From Seminavis robusta (taxonomy: Eukaryota; Bacillariophyta; Bacillariophyceae; Naviculales; Naviculaceae), in NCBI GenBank assembly GCA_903772945.1, contig CAICTM010000208.1, positions 1 to 64,000 on the forward strand: a stretch of DNA of 64,000 nt, written 5' to 3'. This document shows, piece after piece, positions 45,825 through 55,393 of the stretch. A model generated the notes under the pieces. That model worked only from the letters and a program-made list of their open reading frames with translations. It had not been told where the DNA came from and searched no databases. Every line of letters starts with the position of its first letter. The stretch's first letter is position 1. The position numbers and the translations under genes were made by a program.

Positions 45825-46939
45825 CAGTACTAGTATGGCACCGTACCGTAACGTAAAGCAGAGGCAAACTTACTTGACGAAGACCAAGAACTCTTTCTCA
45901 GCACATATCGGCTTCCTTTGGACGTTTCTCTTCTCGGAAAGGGTTCGGGCATTTTCCCAGCACCACATGAAAGATCCGGTCGCCACAAAAGATTCGGCAA
46001 TCAAGACAGCAACTCCGTACCGGTATTATGACGCCATAACACTCTTCGCGTGGTTAAAGAGAGCTACCCAGAGTAAGCAGAAGCGCCCAGTGCACCATCA
46101 AGTGCCCTCCTTTCCTCTTGTCTCAGTGGCAGCCAGGTCCAGGTTCTGGCCCTTCTTCCTCTTTGTGCCAAATCCCTTGCCAGACCATAATGGCTCCCAC
46201 CCCAGCTCATCCCCTAGTAGCACCCTCATGTCTGGGCCTGTGTGAGTCTCCGAAGAGAGTCCCAATTTTATCCCCCAGTGCCGCCCAATTTCTGGACCAT
46301 TATTTGCATCAGGCAGCTCGCTCATCTCCCTGTGCCACCTGCTCTAGCTAGTTCTAGTCCAGCCATCTGCTTCCCAATTCCCCACGCCAAACTCCAGATT
46401 GCCCTGTTCCTCTGCACCTCTAGAGTTCTGGCACGAGCTCATCCCCTAACCCCCTGAAGCCTGGGCCTGTGAAAGTATCTGTTTCTGTTCTTGACTGCTC
46501 TACGGTAGTAGCAAGAGTTGTATCCCCAACTGCCAGAACCAGCCACCACCCGAACCTGTTAGCTTGGCCGCCAAGCCAGCCACTAGCTATTAGTACGACA
46601 TAGCTCTAGCTAGATAGCTATCGGGGTGCCTCAAAGCAGACCAACTCTGCAAGATCTCTACTAGTTTTCATGTAATGCCAGCACTAAATGGTTGAGACGG
46701 CAAAACGAGCAGTTGTAGTGGGTGTGCAAGCAAAGGGGTTATTTTAAAAAGTGTGCAAACGAGTCAATTGATTCTTTGCTTGCGAAGGAAGCCCACGGAA
46801 GAGCCACTCGCAAACTACCGAGCAAGCAGTACTGTCAGCAAAGTGGACGTACACCGGGATAGCCTTTGGTTAATCCTGTACAATCCACACAAACGCCCAG
46901 CAATTGCTGGGCTTCGGTGAGCCAATAGAACTATCACAC

Positions 46940-48688
46940 TCAGAGCGAAGCGTCGTCCAAATCAACCTTGACAGTCTTCTGCGCGAGGACAAAGCCCCAA
47001 ACAATGTTTTTAGCGGCCAAATCCCTCCAGGTACAGAGTCCGGCCTTCATGTTTTGCTGATACTCTTGACTGATGCCAATCTCGTCCCCCTTCTCTTCTA
47101 GTACCTTACAGACAGTTCCGTAATGGCTGCTTACATTGGACGAGTCGGCCTGTAGGAAATCAAAGTTGCGAAATCCGACCGCTTCCATGGCATCGCGGTA
47201 ATTAGAAACCGATCCCATTTTGCTCAGATGGATGCGGTTGTAGATGGGTTGCATCTCTTCGGGGTCGGCATTCTCCTGTTGCATAATGTCGCTGAAAATC
47301 ATCCAGCCTCCAGGCCGCAGCACACGTGAAGCCTCCTTCATGGCTTTACGTTGTCCTTCTGGACCAACATGCAGTAGGGCATCCATACTGATGACCAGAT
47401 CGACGCTCTCGTCTTTGACGCTGGTATCAAGGTATGATTCTTCGAGGATCGCGATGACGTCGGCCGACTTGTGTTCTTCGTTCAGACGACGTGCCTGATG
47501 GCACATCTTCACCGAGATGTCGCAACCAGTGGCACTCCAAACCAGCCCTGATTCCACTAGTCGTCGCAACAGTCCTCCGTAGCCACATCCCATATCAAGG
47601 ATGCGCACCTTGCTGCTGTCTTGGAACTTGGACTGGATGAGTTTGATAAAGTCGGCTTCGTGGTACTCTTGCGCCTTGGAGATCAGTTGGTGGTTGCTCA
47701 GGCTGGACTTGTCGTCTGAAGTAAGCATATCATAGCGTCCAATGTGGATGGTTTCTTCTCCCCAAATATTGTTGTAGAACTTTTGGGCGTCATCGGAATC
47801 GTAGTATCCCTTCGCACGAGATGTGCACTCTGAAGAAAACCATGCAAAGATGGCCAATCCTCCCAGGTTCATATGGTCTTCTCCGATTCGAAGACCTTCA
47901 TCTGCATCAGTGATGACGTCCACGTCAACATCAAAGCTCCTGAGAAGCTGTTGGACTTCTGCAGGGTAATGCCAGATGGTGGAGTAGTTGGTAGGAGTCA
48001 TGAGGTGACGTTCTTCCCAGTTGACGTGCTTGTTGACATCAAACTTTCCACAGAGGTTGCCATTTTTCTTGTAGTAGTTCATGACAGCATGACTGAAGAA
48101 GTTTCCATTCCAATAAGAGACTCCACAGCGACCTTCGTCTCCTGCAATGGCGAGCATCTGAGCAACTGTAGCTCCACGCAGCTTCTCTGGCATGATGTTG
48201 AGAGTGTTATTCACACAAACAACCAAAGGACGTTGGAACTGCTGGTCATAACCATTCTTTAACCAGAACTCGTCGAGCATGACAGTGACGTCCTGGACAA
48301 GAAAGGTGCAGCGACCTTCCGTGTTGTGAGTACTCTTGCTGAACTCGACGAAATCAGGGTTGATGTCCAAGCCAAAACGAGGAATCTCTGCCAAACGGTC
48401 GGCAATGCTGGCATCGGCATTCTGGTCGACCAATCCGATGATATCACCGGTGCCAGACCCGACTTCGAGGATGCAGTCATGGTTTCCACGGACAGCGACT
48501 TCGGCAATCTGACGCCTCGTTTCCTCGTAGGTCTCACAGAAGATCGACCCCTTCTTGGCCACACTTTCGTGCCAGGCGGCAGGTGTCATCTGTTCCCATA
48601 CCTCTTGCTCAATCTCATCCATGGTCTTGGGGGGCTGTTGGCCTTCGGCGTTGTTGGTGCTGGTAGCGGTCATTCCTCCTAGGCACAT
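46940..48688 (-). CDS. two-domain SAM methyltransferase, sarcosine/dimethylglycine N-methyltransferase-like
   Basis: Single-exon protein of about 582 residues from the ATG at 48688. A longer frame starts at 48820, but its extra 44 residues look like translated UTR; ATG 48673 is also possible. It holds two class I methyltransferase domains. Domain 1 (about 30-290) has the SAM motif CILEVGSGTGDIIGLVD and a conserved GRCGVSYWNGNFFSHAV. Domain 2 (about 300-560) has ILDMGCGYGGLLRRLVESG, DLVISMDALLHVG and LRPGGWMIFSDIM. Its start, YYDSDDAQKFYNNIWGEETI, and IYNRIHLSKMGS are typical of sarcosine/dimethylglycine N-methyltransferase, which makes glycine betaine. Fused glycine betaine-forming methyltransferases have been reported in a diatom, so osmolyte synthesis is the likely role. 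Domain 1 substrate is unclear. Cytosolic as no targeting peptide is evident. Phosphoethanolamine methylation is an alternative. Confidence 0.8.
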   Translation of the reverse strand: MCLGGMTATSTNNAEGQQPPKTMDEIEQEVWEQMTPAAWHESVAKKGSIFCETYEETRRQIAEVAVRGNHDCILEVGSGTGDIIGLVDQNADASIADRLAEIPRFGLDINPDFVEFSKSTHNTEGRCTFLVQDVTVMLDEFWLKNGYDQQFQRPLVVCVNNTLNIMPEKLRGATVAQMLAIAGDEGRCGVSYWNGNFFSHAVMNYYKKNGNLCGKFDVNKHVNWEERHLMTPTNYSTIWHYPAEVQQLLRSFDVDVDVITDADEGLRIGEDHMNLGGLAIFAWFSSECTSRAKGYYDSDDAQKFYNNIWGEETIHIGRYDMLTSDDKSSLSNHQLISKAQEYHEADFIKLIQSKFQDSSKVRILDMGCGYGGLLRRLVESGLVWSATGCDISVKMCHQARRLNEEHKSADVIAILEESYLDTSVKDESVDLVISMDALLHVGPEGQRKAMKEASRVLRPGGWMIFSDIMQQENADPEEMQPIYNRIHLSKMGSVSNYRDAMEAVGFRNFDFLQADSSNVSSHYGTVCKVLEEKGDEIGISQEYQQNMKAGLCTWRDLAAKNIVWGFVLAQKTVKVDLDDASL

Positions 48689-50351
48689 CTTGTTGTAATC
48701 CTTGCTTGTCTTGGTGGTGAAAATATTTAACTTATTGTCTCTTCTGGCAACAATGACGGCAACAGCAACGGTACTAGTACGGTATACTTGGTTTGTGGCT
48801 GGAGAGGGAAAGATCGGCACAAAAGAATGAACAATGTTTCAGTTCAATGGAACCCGTGAGTTTATGGAATCGAAGAATGGGTTTGAGGCCAAAGGTTTAG
48901 AGCATAGTCTACTGTGTTGAATGTGTTTAAAAAGAAGACTTTTTCCATCAAATTTCCACCAAAAACGTCAGTATAGATCTAGTCAAGTAAAGGCGTAAAT
49001 GTAAAAGTTGCTTTATTGAGATTAGAAATTCTATCACGGTTAGCACAGCCTCTGAAGTGTTTTTGTAGAAAACGGAGTTTGAGGTCGCAAAAAGATTCAG
49101 ATTCCTTCGCCGTTTGGTGGCCATACGTTTTTTGCTTGGGTTCCACATGCCGAATGCCAAGAGGTCTGGAAAACACAGGTGCATTCGCAAAGAGGGGTGA
49201 TTACTATTAACAATAGTAGCATCATGGTATTGAATAGAATCTCAGAATCAACAACACATAATATATTATAGCGAGTGCTAGTAGCCTACCGGTACTCTGA
49301 ATGATTGATTCGATTCAACAAAACAACCTAACTATGCATAGCTAGCTAGCTAGTCAATAGAGCTCCTCTATCTACCAGGTAGCTAGCTAGCTAACTATTT
49401 TTTTTTAAAAGAAGAGGTGGGCTCAGACGCCGGGTCTCTCAACACTTCTTTGGTTTCTTTTGTAGAACTTAAAAAACTTTAGGGGGAGAAGCAAGGGATC
49501 GGGGGGTTAAGGTAGGCAAATGCATCTCTTTCTCTCCAACGTTGTGGATCTTTCTCAGCATGAAAGTTCAGGAGTTTTGCTTCCAGCCTTCGCTGATTGG
49601 TGCATTCGTCTTTAGATGGGTTGACACCAAGATCTTTTGGGGCAATGACACGTAGAGATGAGCAACTCGATCCACTCACCTATGGTTTTATTTAGAGTAT
49701 ACTTTGGCACGGTTTCACTGCTCAGGTCTCAAGCAGACATCCATGGACTCGGATTGGATCTGTTTGCCCTTGGGGACCTCGTGTTCCGAAATTGCGAAGA
49801 GTGGAAAGTTTAACGAGGAATGGTGTTTAACCATTTCATCTCGAGACATGCGTTTTGTATCCAAAATAGCGACAACGTCAGCGCTGGCTTGGAACAAAAC
49901 ATCAACACTGAAATAGTGGAACAGATCGCCCGTCATTGGCTGCAGCTTTCCAACTTCGTATTCAATGGTTTGTTGAAGTGGAAGGTTAGCTGCTGATGAG
50001 GTTCTCCGTTGCACCCTTACAACATTCAGCATCTATTGATGAGTCAAGCTTGAAGTGTTATCTTTATGGCGAGCCTCCGTGGCTTCCGATATGTATTACT
50101 TGTGTATTTGTTTTGGGCTCTCATCCTTTCCGACATGCACTTTGGTATTGTGCCATCGAGGCTTTCGGTCTGCTCTCCGTATCGTGCCTCGTCATTGTGC
50201 CGGTACAGTAGGTACCAGTAGTAACGTCCAACATGTAGACTATGGTGCTGCTACAATCACGTAGAGTATTACATTGGCACAAGCCAGCTACCGGTACGAT
50301 GCACACCTGAACGCGCTTGCTGACAGTCGGCTACCGGTATGCCGACTCATC
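48689..50351. other. intergenic, with some coding-like sequence
   Basis: Mostly A/T-rich with no gene. CTAGCTAG runs lie at 49339-49353 and near 49380-49392. A coding-like minus-strand stretch at 49479-50032 is listed separately. Confidence 0.5.
49479..50032 (-). other. possible gene remnant or unrecognised exons
   Basis: Two minus-strand frames look protein-like. 49715-50032 contains FHYFSVDVLFQASADVVAIL and NFPLFAISEHEVPKGKQIQS. 49479-49660 contains SLRVIAPKDLGVNPSKDECT and NFHAEKDPQRWRERDAFAYL. They could be exons of one gene (GTGAGT occurs at about 49680) or parts of a decaying gene. No family was recognised and no start or splice path is convincing. Confidence 0.35.
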
Positions 50352-51406
50352 TTAAACACGGAAACGCGTTTCCAGGGCTCGTTTGATGTCGGACAACTCC
50401 TCGACGGCTCTGCTGAGTTGGGCATTGGAGTTGGTGCAAACCGTGTTGACCATATTGGCCGTGTTCATGTATGCCGCACTAGATTCTGCAGCATCAATGT
50501 AAAAGTCGTGTGCTTGGGCTCGAGCCATCTGGCTATACAACGTGTTGGTGGCAAAGGCGGCGGTGCGACTGCTAAAGCCGCAAATGAAGCTCTTAAGACT
50601 CCCTATAATCGCGCCTTGGTTGATAAACACTGCATCGGGAATGGTTGCCTTTTTGAACGCGTGACGAAAGCAGCCCAGGAACCGAAAAGAAAGTGAGTAT
50701 CAGCGAGAGATTTGGTTCGAGAGAAGCAGTCATGCGAAGTATAGCCTGGGATCACACGTACCAACGCTTGGATACCTTCTACGATGGGATGGCACGCCAT
50801 ACTGGCGTATTCAGCTTCCAATGACACGTCAATGGTATCTTGAATACTACGTACAAGTTTAGCAGGGTCCGTGCGGGAGGTTCGGTCTGCTCCTTCGGGC
50901 AGAAAAGGGTCAACGTTTTCTTGCGCCCATTCATTGTACTCGCCCATGGGATCGTTGTCGGCTGGATAGTACGCCTCGGAAGGGATGCATGTTGCATCGT
51001 ATTGGGTGTTGCGGTGATTGTAGTTGAAGTTGTTGGCATTGGTATGAGTAGGCATTGGTTTTGTTTTACGACCCTGAAGCAGTCTTGCCTTTCGCAGTCT
51101 CAGCGTCGTATCACAAATTGTGTCCACGCCGTCCGCTCCAAACATCACGTAGATGGCCTCGTAGCGGAGCTGATCGTAGTCATTGTCATCGTGGTTTTCT
51201 TTTGGGTTGACAGCTACTAGATCCTTGTAGTCATGAAGTATATGCCTCCCCTCGTCACCAAAAAGGTTTTCCAGACAACCAAACCCGTACTTTCCGTGTT
51301 GGACTTGATCCTTCGAAAGCTCCCCAACGACATGTTCGACGACAAGCTTGGCCTCGACAAGGAACGCCATACAGAAGAGCGATACGAATAGCATGTACAT
51401 GTACAT
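50352..51406 (-). CDS. secreted protein, paralogue A of a divergent pair, unknown function
   Basis: Two exons, 50762-51406 and 50352-50648, with a 113-nt intron between a GTACGT donor and a TTCAAAAAG acceptor. This splice choice is supported by the paralogue next door: the joined GIQAL-ATIPDAVFINQGAI matches its GVNQLLAVPDVPIVNQAAI. The product is about 313 residues. It has a signal peptide (MLFVSLFCMAFLVEA), a GFGCLENLFGDEG segment and a variable linker, then YPADNDPMGEYNEWA, RTDPAKLV and a C-terminal helical region with one conserved Cys at each of two places. A longer frame starts at 51472, but the ATG at 51406 opens directly onto the signal peptide. No known domain. Extracellular, cell-wall or vacuolar location is inferred. 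Confidence 0.78.
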
Positions 51407-51780
51407 GTTGGCAAGCAATTGATTGTTTATAATGTTCAATGACAAGCAGGCTTTATAAGTGGTCTGCTTCAACTTTTATTGCTACAGCACGAAAAACCTC
51501 AGCTCGGAACGAAGCGCGCACCGTTCGAGCACTGCAGTACGGTGCAAGGCGCACCCCTCAACCGGCAAGGCCTTCGCGCACCAATCAACAATCATGTGTT
51601 TGCCGTACTAGCTCTAGCTAGTACTAGCAACGCTGGTACTACCGTAGTAGCTACTCCCTGGTAGCTGGCTAGTAGAGATGGCTAAGAGATGGCTAGCTCC
51701 TCAGTTGCTTCAGGCCAAATCGCATTGTTGTCAGGAATTTCAATCGAATCATACTATTTCTTTTTTTTTGTCAAGCGACC
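51407..51780. promoter_or_regulatory. shared upstream region of a divergent gene pair
   Basis: The starts of the two paralogues are 374 bases apart on opposite strands, so this stretch probably holds both promoters. It contains ACATGTACATGT at the minus-strand start, a CTAGCTCTAGCTAGTACTAG cluster near 51608-51628 and a pyrimidine run just before the plus-strand ATG. Confidence 0.55.
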
Positions 51781-52791
51781 ATGAAGCTTGCAGATGGACT
51801 CTGGACAATAGGATTGCTGCTGGTGTTGGCAATTGCCCCTGCCGACGGTGGTTTCCTAGATTTCTTTTTCGGCCGCGAAGAGGCTGAAATCGAACCAATT
51901 CAAGGGGCCGGTCTCTTCCTTGACAATACTGAGTTCGAACTGGGTAAACGAGGATTTGACTGTCTTCAAGCCATGGCAGGTGTCGATGATGGAGGCAACG
52001 ATTGGGGACAATTGCTGATTCGCCCTATTGCGCGGGTGATGCTGAATGCATACGGCGAGGCCGGCATCAATCAGCTCTGTCGATCTCCCTTGTTGGCTCG
52101 CATGCAACGTCAGAACGCAAATCGTGAGCTCCGTCGAAAACGGAGGAGGGAGCTTGCATCAAGTTTGGATAACGGAAGTCTTCGTTCTCGTTCAAGCTTT
52201 GGCCATCCCATTACGAAGAATGGAAATGACACCACAATCAATTCTAGTCGACGACGAGACCAACAAGAATCAGAGGAGACTCGGTCCTGCGGCATGAGAA
52301 GCGCTCCCTACCCAGGAGGGGAGCGGGATGCCGATGAAACCTACGATGAATTCGCCACGAGCCACTTGGATGACTATCTCAATAGTCGAAACGAGCGAAC
52401 CGATCCGGTCAAGACGTTTGACCTTCACAATGATTTGAACGTAGTTCGAATGGCAGGAACTCTTCTGAGCCAGTGTTCTCTCATTTGGAGTGGCGTCAAT
52501 CAGTTACTGGCCGTTCCGGATGTTCCCATAGTGAACCAGGCAGCCATTTCCGAGGCTATTCAAAAGTTTGTATGCGACTTGCCAAACACGTACAACAGGG
52601 TCGTGCAACTTAGACTCCAGCGCGATCAAGAGCTTCTTGCTTGGCACAACAAACTTGTTGAGTCGGCTGAGGTCAAAGCAATGTATGAAAACACGAACAC
52701 ATTAGCCTCCGAGTTGTGTGTTCGGGAAGAAACATTGAAAACTGTTCTATCGGATATTGAAGCCCTCAAAGATACTGTCAACAGGATGTAG
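51781..52791 (+). CDS. secreted protein, paralogue B of a divergent pair, unknown function
   Basis: A 336-residue single-exon protein with a signal peptide (LWTIGLLLVLAIAPADGG). It shares with paralogue A, in order: a GKRGFDCLQAM segment (A has GKYGFGCLENL), AYGEAGINQLC (A has MFGADGVDTIC), a basic Arg-rich linker, APYPGGERDADETYDEFA (A has AYYPADNDPMGEYNEWA), ERTDPVK, and the C-terminal helical domain with conserved Cys residues (SQCSLIW and KFVCDLPN). Unlike A it has no intron in the C-terminal part. The Cys-rich pattern and signal peptide suggest a disulphide-bonded extracellular or wall protein. No family was recognised. The C-terminal 100 residues are predicted helical, possibly coiled coil. 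Confidence 0.82.
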   Translation: MKLADGLWTIGLLLVLAIAPADGGFLDFFFGREEAEIEPIQGAGLFLDNTEFELGKRGFDCLQAMAGVDDGGNDWGQLLIRPIARVMLNAYGEAGINQLCRSPLLARMQRQNANRELRRKRRRELASSLDNGSLRSRSSFGHPITKNGNDTTINSSRRRDQQESEETRSCGMRSAPYPGGERDADETYDEFATSHLDDYLNSRNERTDPVKTFDLHNDLNVVRMAGTLLSQCSLIWSGVNQLLAVPDVPIVNQAAISEAIQKFVCDLPNTYNRVVQLRLQRDQELLAWHNKLVESAEVKAMYENTNTLASELCVREETLKTVLSDIEALKDTVNRM

Positions 52792-54103
52792 TCCTGATGT
52801 TGCTGGCTGCCTTCTAATGATATGTTCGAGCAGGAATAGAAAGTACCGATAATTTTACAGTACTGTAGGCCATTGCCCATGCTAGTGCACCCGGACACAG
52901 CGTAGCAACAATGAATCTTCCAGGGGACGGTCCTAAAAAGGATGTTTACCTACCTCTGGCTGTGATGCTTCGAGCGGCAAAGCAACCACACATTATAGCT
53001 GGACTCATAAAGCTAGGTGGGCAAGTTGCTTGGTAGCAATGACATCGTACTAGGAACCTATAGGGCTATTGTCTATAGTCCATGTCTACGCTACATGGCT
53101 AGAGCTACTAGCTGAAGCACTAAGTGGTTTCGGCTCAAAGCTAGAGCTTTTTACGGGCATGGCTGTCTATGATCATGCTGTGTTAGAGGGGACTACAGGT
53201 ATGTGTGAAGCAATGGTGTTGTCAGTGGCTGGTGAGCAAAGGTCCAGCGGGCAGGGATGGCTGAAAACCAATGAGCAGCCAGGCCAACAGAAGGGGGCGG
53301 CAGGTAGGGGAGGACAAGGAGAAGACAGTGCCAGGGGAGGAAGAGGTCATCCCATACGGTACCGTAGCTTTTAGTGCTAGTACGGTAGCTAGCTACCGGT
53401 ATCGGTACCAGTACTGGTACGGTACCGCGGCAAGCCTGTGCACACAAAAAAAGGAAAAAGGCGAAACGTTGGTACATACCCCGAGCGAGCCCTGGGAATT
53501 ATGTTTAGGGCTTGGGCTAATGGATCAGGCCCATGAGGTTGAGAGTCCCCTCTCCGCGCAAGCCGAATCCAGAGACGTGGAAAATATCTTTCCGCTAGCT
53601 AGCTAGACCTTCCTAAGATCCATGTCCCGACAGGCGACAGGCGATGGTAAATAGGTGCGCAACGCCCTTCGGCGAATCAGTCCTTCCACAGTATAGTGCC
53701 TCCTAGCAACACTAACGCTTCGCTCTGCCTCCCCAACGCTTTCGTCGCTTCACGCTTCATTTTTCTCTGTAAACAGGGTGGTAGTGTTGATTGGTTTGGA
53801 CGATACTAGTACTAGTACGACGATACGACACCAGTATTGTTGGGCAAATCGAGACTACTGCCATTGCTCTGGCATCAATGAACGACAGGAGAAAACGCAA
53901 GAGATCAGATATCGTTTGTGGTCAGTTGGTCTTTCGTCTTGTTCAAGTTGGAATCGAGTCGAGACCCCTTTTGTCACAGAATGCCCATACAAGTCAAGAC
54001 TTTGGCCAGAAGAAACACACGAGACAGTCTGTCTTCCACTGATCACCTGATCGCAGTTTACTCATTGGAGAGCAAAGACGCCAGCTTTGAGGCTTGCGCA
54101 ACC
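52792..54103. other. intergenic, no supported gene
   Basis: Short overlapping ORFs only. Contains palindromes of the ACCGGTA type near 53393-53425 and a CTAGCTAG run at 53594-53606. ORFs at 53778-54050 probably belong to the 5' leader of the gene that follows. Confidence 0.5.
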
Positions 54104-55393
54104 ATGGACGTAAAATCCCTTCAGCGAGGAGGTACTAGTAGTACGAATGTCAAAAGAAACGCAAACGCAGCTACCGGTGGTAACACTTCTACCGGTAGCT
54201 CTTGGGTGAAGGGCCCCTGGGGTGTTTGCTTCCCTCCCCAACTACATGTAAATGTGCAACAACTCACTGACAGATTGAAACTCGAACCCGCTCCCAAACT
54301 GAGTAATAACAACAAGAACAGGAACACATCTCCTACTTCTGTCAGCAGTTCCAACAGTAGCCCATCTACCACTTCCTCTACCACCACCAAGCACAAGAAC
54401 AAATCTTCGCGGCACCACCACCATCATCAAAACCAGCACCAGCAAAACGAGCAACACCAATGTGTATCGAACAATCACAGCGAGCGCGGATACGAGTTCG
54501 AACACAAGGAAGACACGGAAGGAAACATTTACGTGATGCCACTCGAGCAAGCAGCCGCCTTTGCCTTTTCGGATGACGACTCGGAGGCTTCATGGTCGTC
54601 TCAGAACGCCGTCAAGTTCAACAAAAAGTTGAAGCCCAAGGTGGCTGATCACGGCTTGAGTGCTTGTGCGAGCAAGGAAGCCAGGACACTGGCGGATCCA
54701 GCCGCTTACGAGTGGGAACATGCTTGGGGTACCAAACCAAGCGACTCCTCCACGGGATCACGAGAAGATACTGCGGAACACAGGGCACCGTCGTCTAAAG
54801 ACAACAACCACAATAGCAATGGTCGTTCCGCTTGGCACTCGGAGAAGAGAGATGAAAGCGAACAGCCTGTTCCTTCTCCATCAGCTGTCCTCAGCAACGA
54901 GTCACAGATGTGGTCGCTGAACCTTGACATGACAGATCAGGACGAATACTCCGAATTGCAGCCTACATCGGGGACCAAGTCAATCAAATCGACCTCTGGC
55001 TCAACGTTGGCTGTAGCGACCACAAGGAGTGAAAGCTTGAACACGCAGCAGTCACACATTGGAAAACAAAGAAAGTCGGTGCGATTTACAGAACCTCTGG
55101 TAACATGCCAGTACTTTAGACCCAAGACCCGCCCAGAGGACGTGAGCTTGCTCTACTTTGACGAAGATGAGCTCGAACTACTGGAGGAAGACCGAGAAAA
55201 TACATCGAGAGACCAGTTTGAAATGATTGCACAAGAACTCTCGGAGAATCGACTACGAATCTCCATTGCCTATCAAAACCGCTGGCGCGACCACCAACGA
55301 CGAAGGAGCGGGCATTCATCGGCTGCGGCAACGACCTCGGTCTCAGCGTCGTCCTCCAATCTTCTCGTGACGAATTCGACAAGTGACGTTTAG
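54104..55393 (+). CDS. disordered protein with RVxF-like motif, unknown function
   Basis: About 429 residues from the ATG at 54104 (context GCAACCATGGAC). The frame is open upstream to 53918, but that part looks like leader sequence. The product is mostly low-complexity: Asn/Ser/Thr-rich, with a His run and Gln-rich HQNQHQQNEQHQ near residue 115. Two short ordered regions stand out. One is GPWGVCFPPQLHVNVQQLTD near residue 40. The other is near residue 320: KSVRFTEPLVTCQYFRPKT followed by an acidic LLYFDEDELELLEEDRE. KSVRF fits the RVxF docking motif for protein phosphatase 1. Similar VRF...FRPKT...LYF blocks occur, as far as I recall, in several diatom proteins. A regulatory or scaffold role is inference. 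Confidence 0.72.
   Translation: MDVKSLQRGGTSSTNVKRNANAATGGNTSTGSSWVKGPWGVCFPPQLHVNVQQLTDRLKLEPAPKLSNNNKNRNTSPTSVSSSNSSPSTTSSTTTKHKNKSSRHHHHHQNQHQQNEQHQCVSNNHSERGYEFEHKEDTEGNIYVMPLEQAAAFAFSDDDSEASWSSQNAVKFNKKLKPKVADHGLSACASKEARTLADPAAYEWEHAWGTKPSDSSTGSREDTAEHRAPSSKDNNHNSNGRSAWHSEKRDESEQPVPSPSAVLSNESQMWSLNLDMTDQDEYSELQPTSGTKSIKSTSGSTLAVATTRSESLNTQQSHIGKQRKSVRFTEPLVTCQYFRPKTRPEDVSLLYFDEDELELLEEDRENTSRDQFEMIAQELSENRLRISIAYQNRWRDHQRRRSGHSSAAATTSVSASSSNLLVTNSTSDV

Larger units (their letters stand above)
41643..46939. other. long stretch without an assignable gene
   Basis: A GC-modest, T/G-rich region. Minus-strand sequence at 42061-42630 is open in one frame and reads MNFEAFLGTLLEKQQQENGG, protein-like, with possible donor sites GTAAGT. 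I could not build a full gene from it. ORFs at 43255-43754 and 44240-44557 (minus) are weak. A Pro/Ser-rich simple-composition stretch with many CCCAG/CCTG words fills 46100-46470. CTAGCTAG at 41786-41797. Confidence 0.45.
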
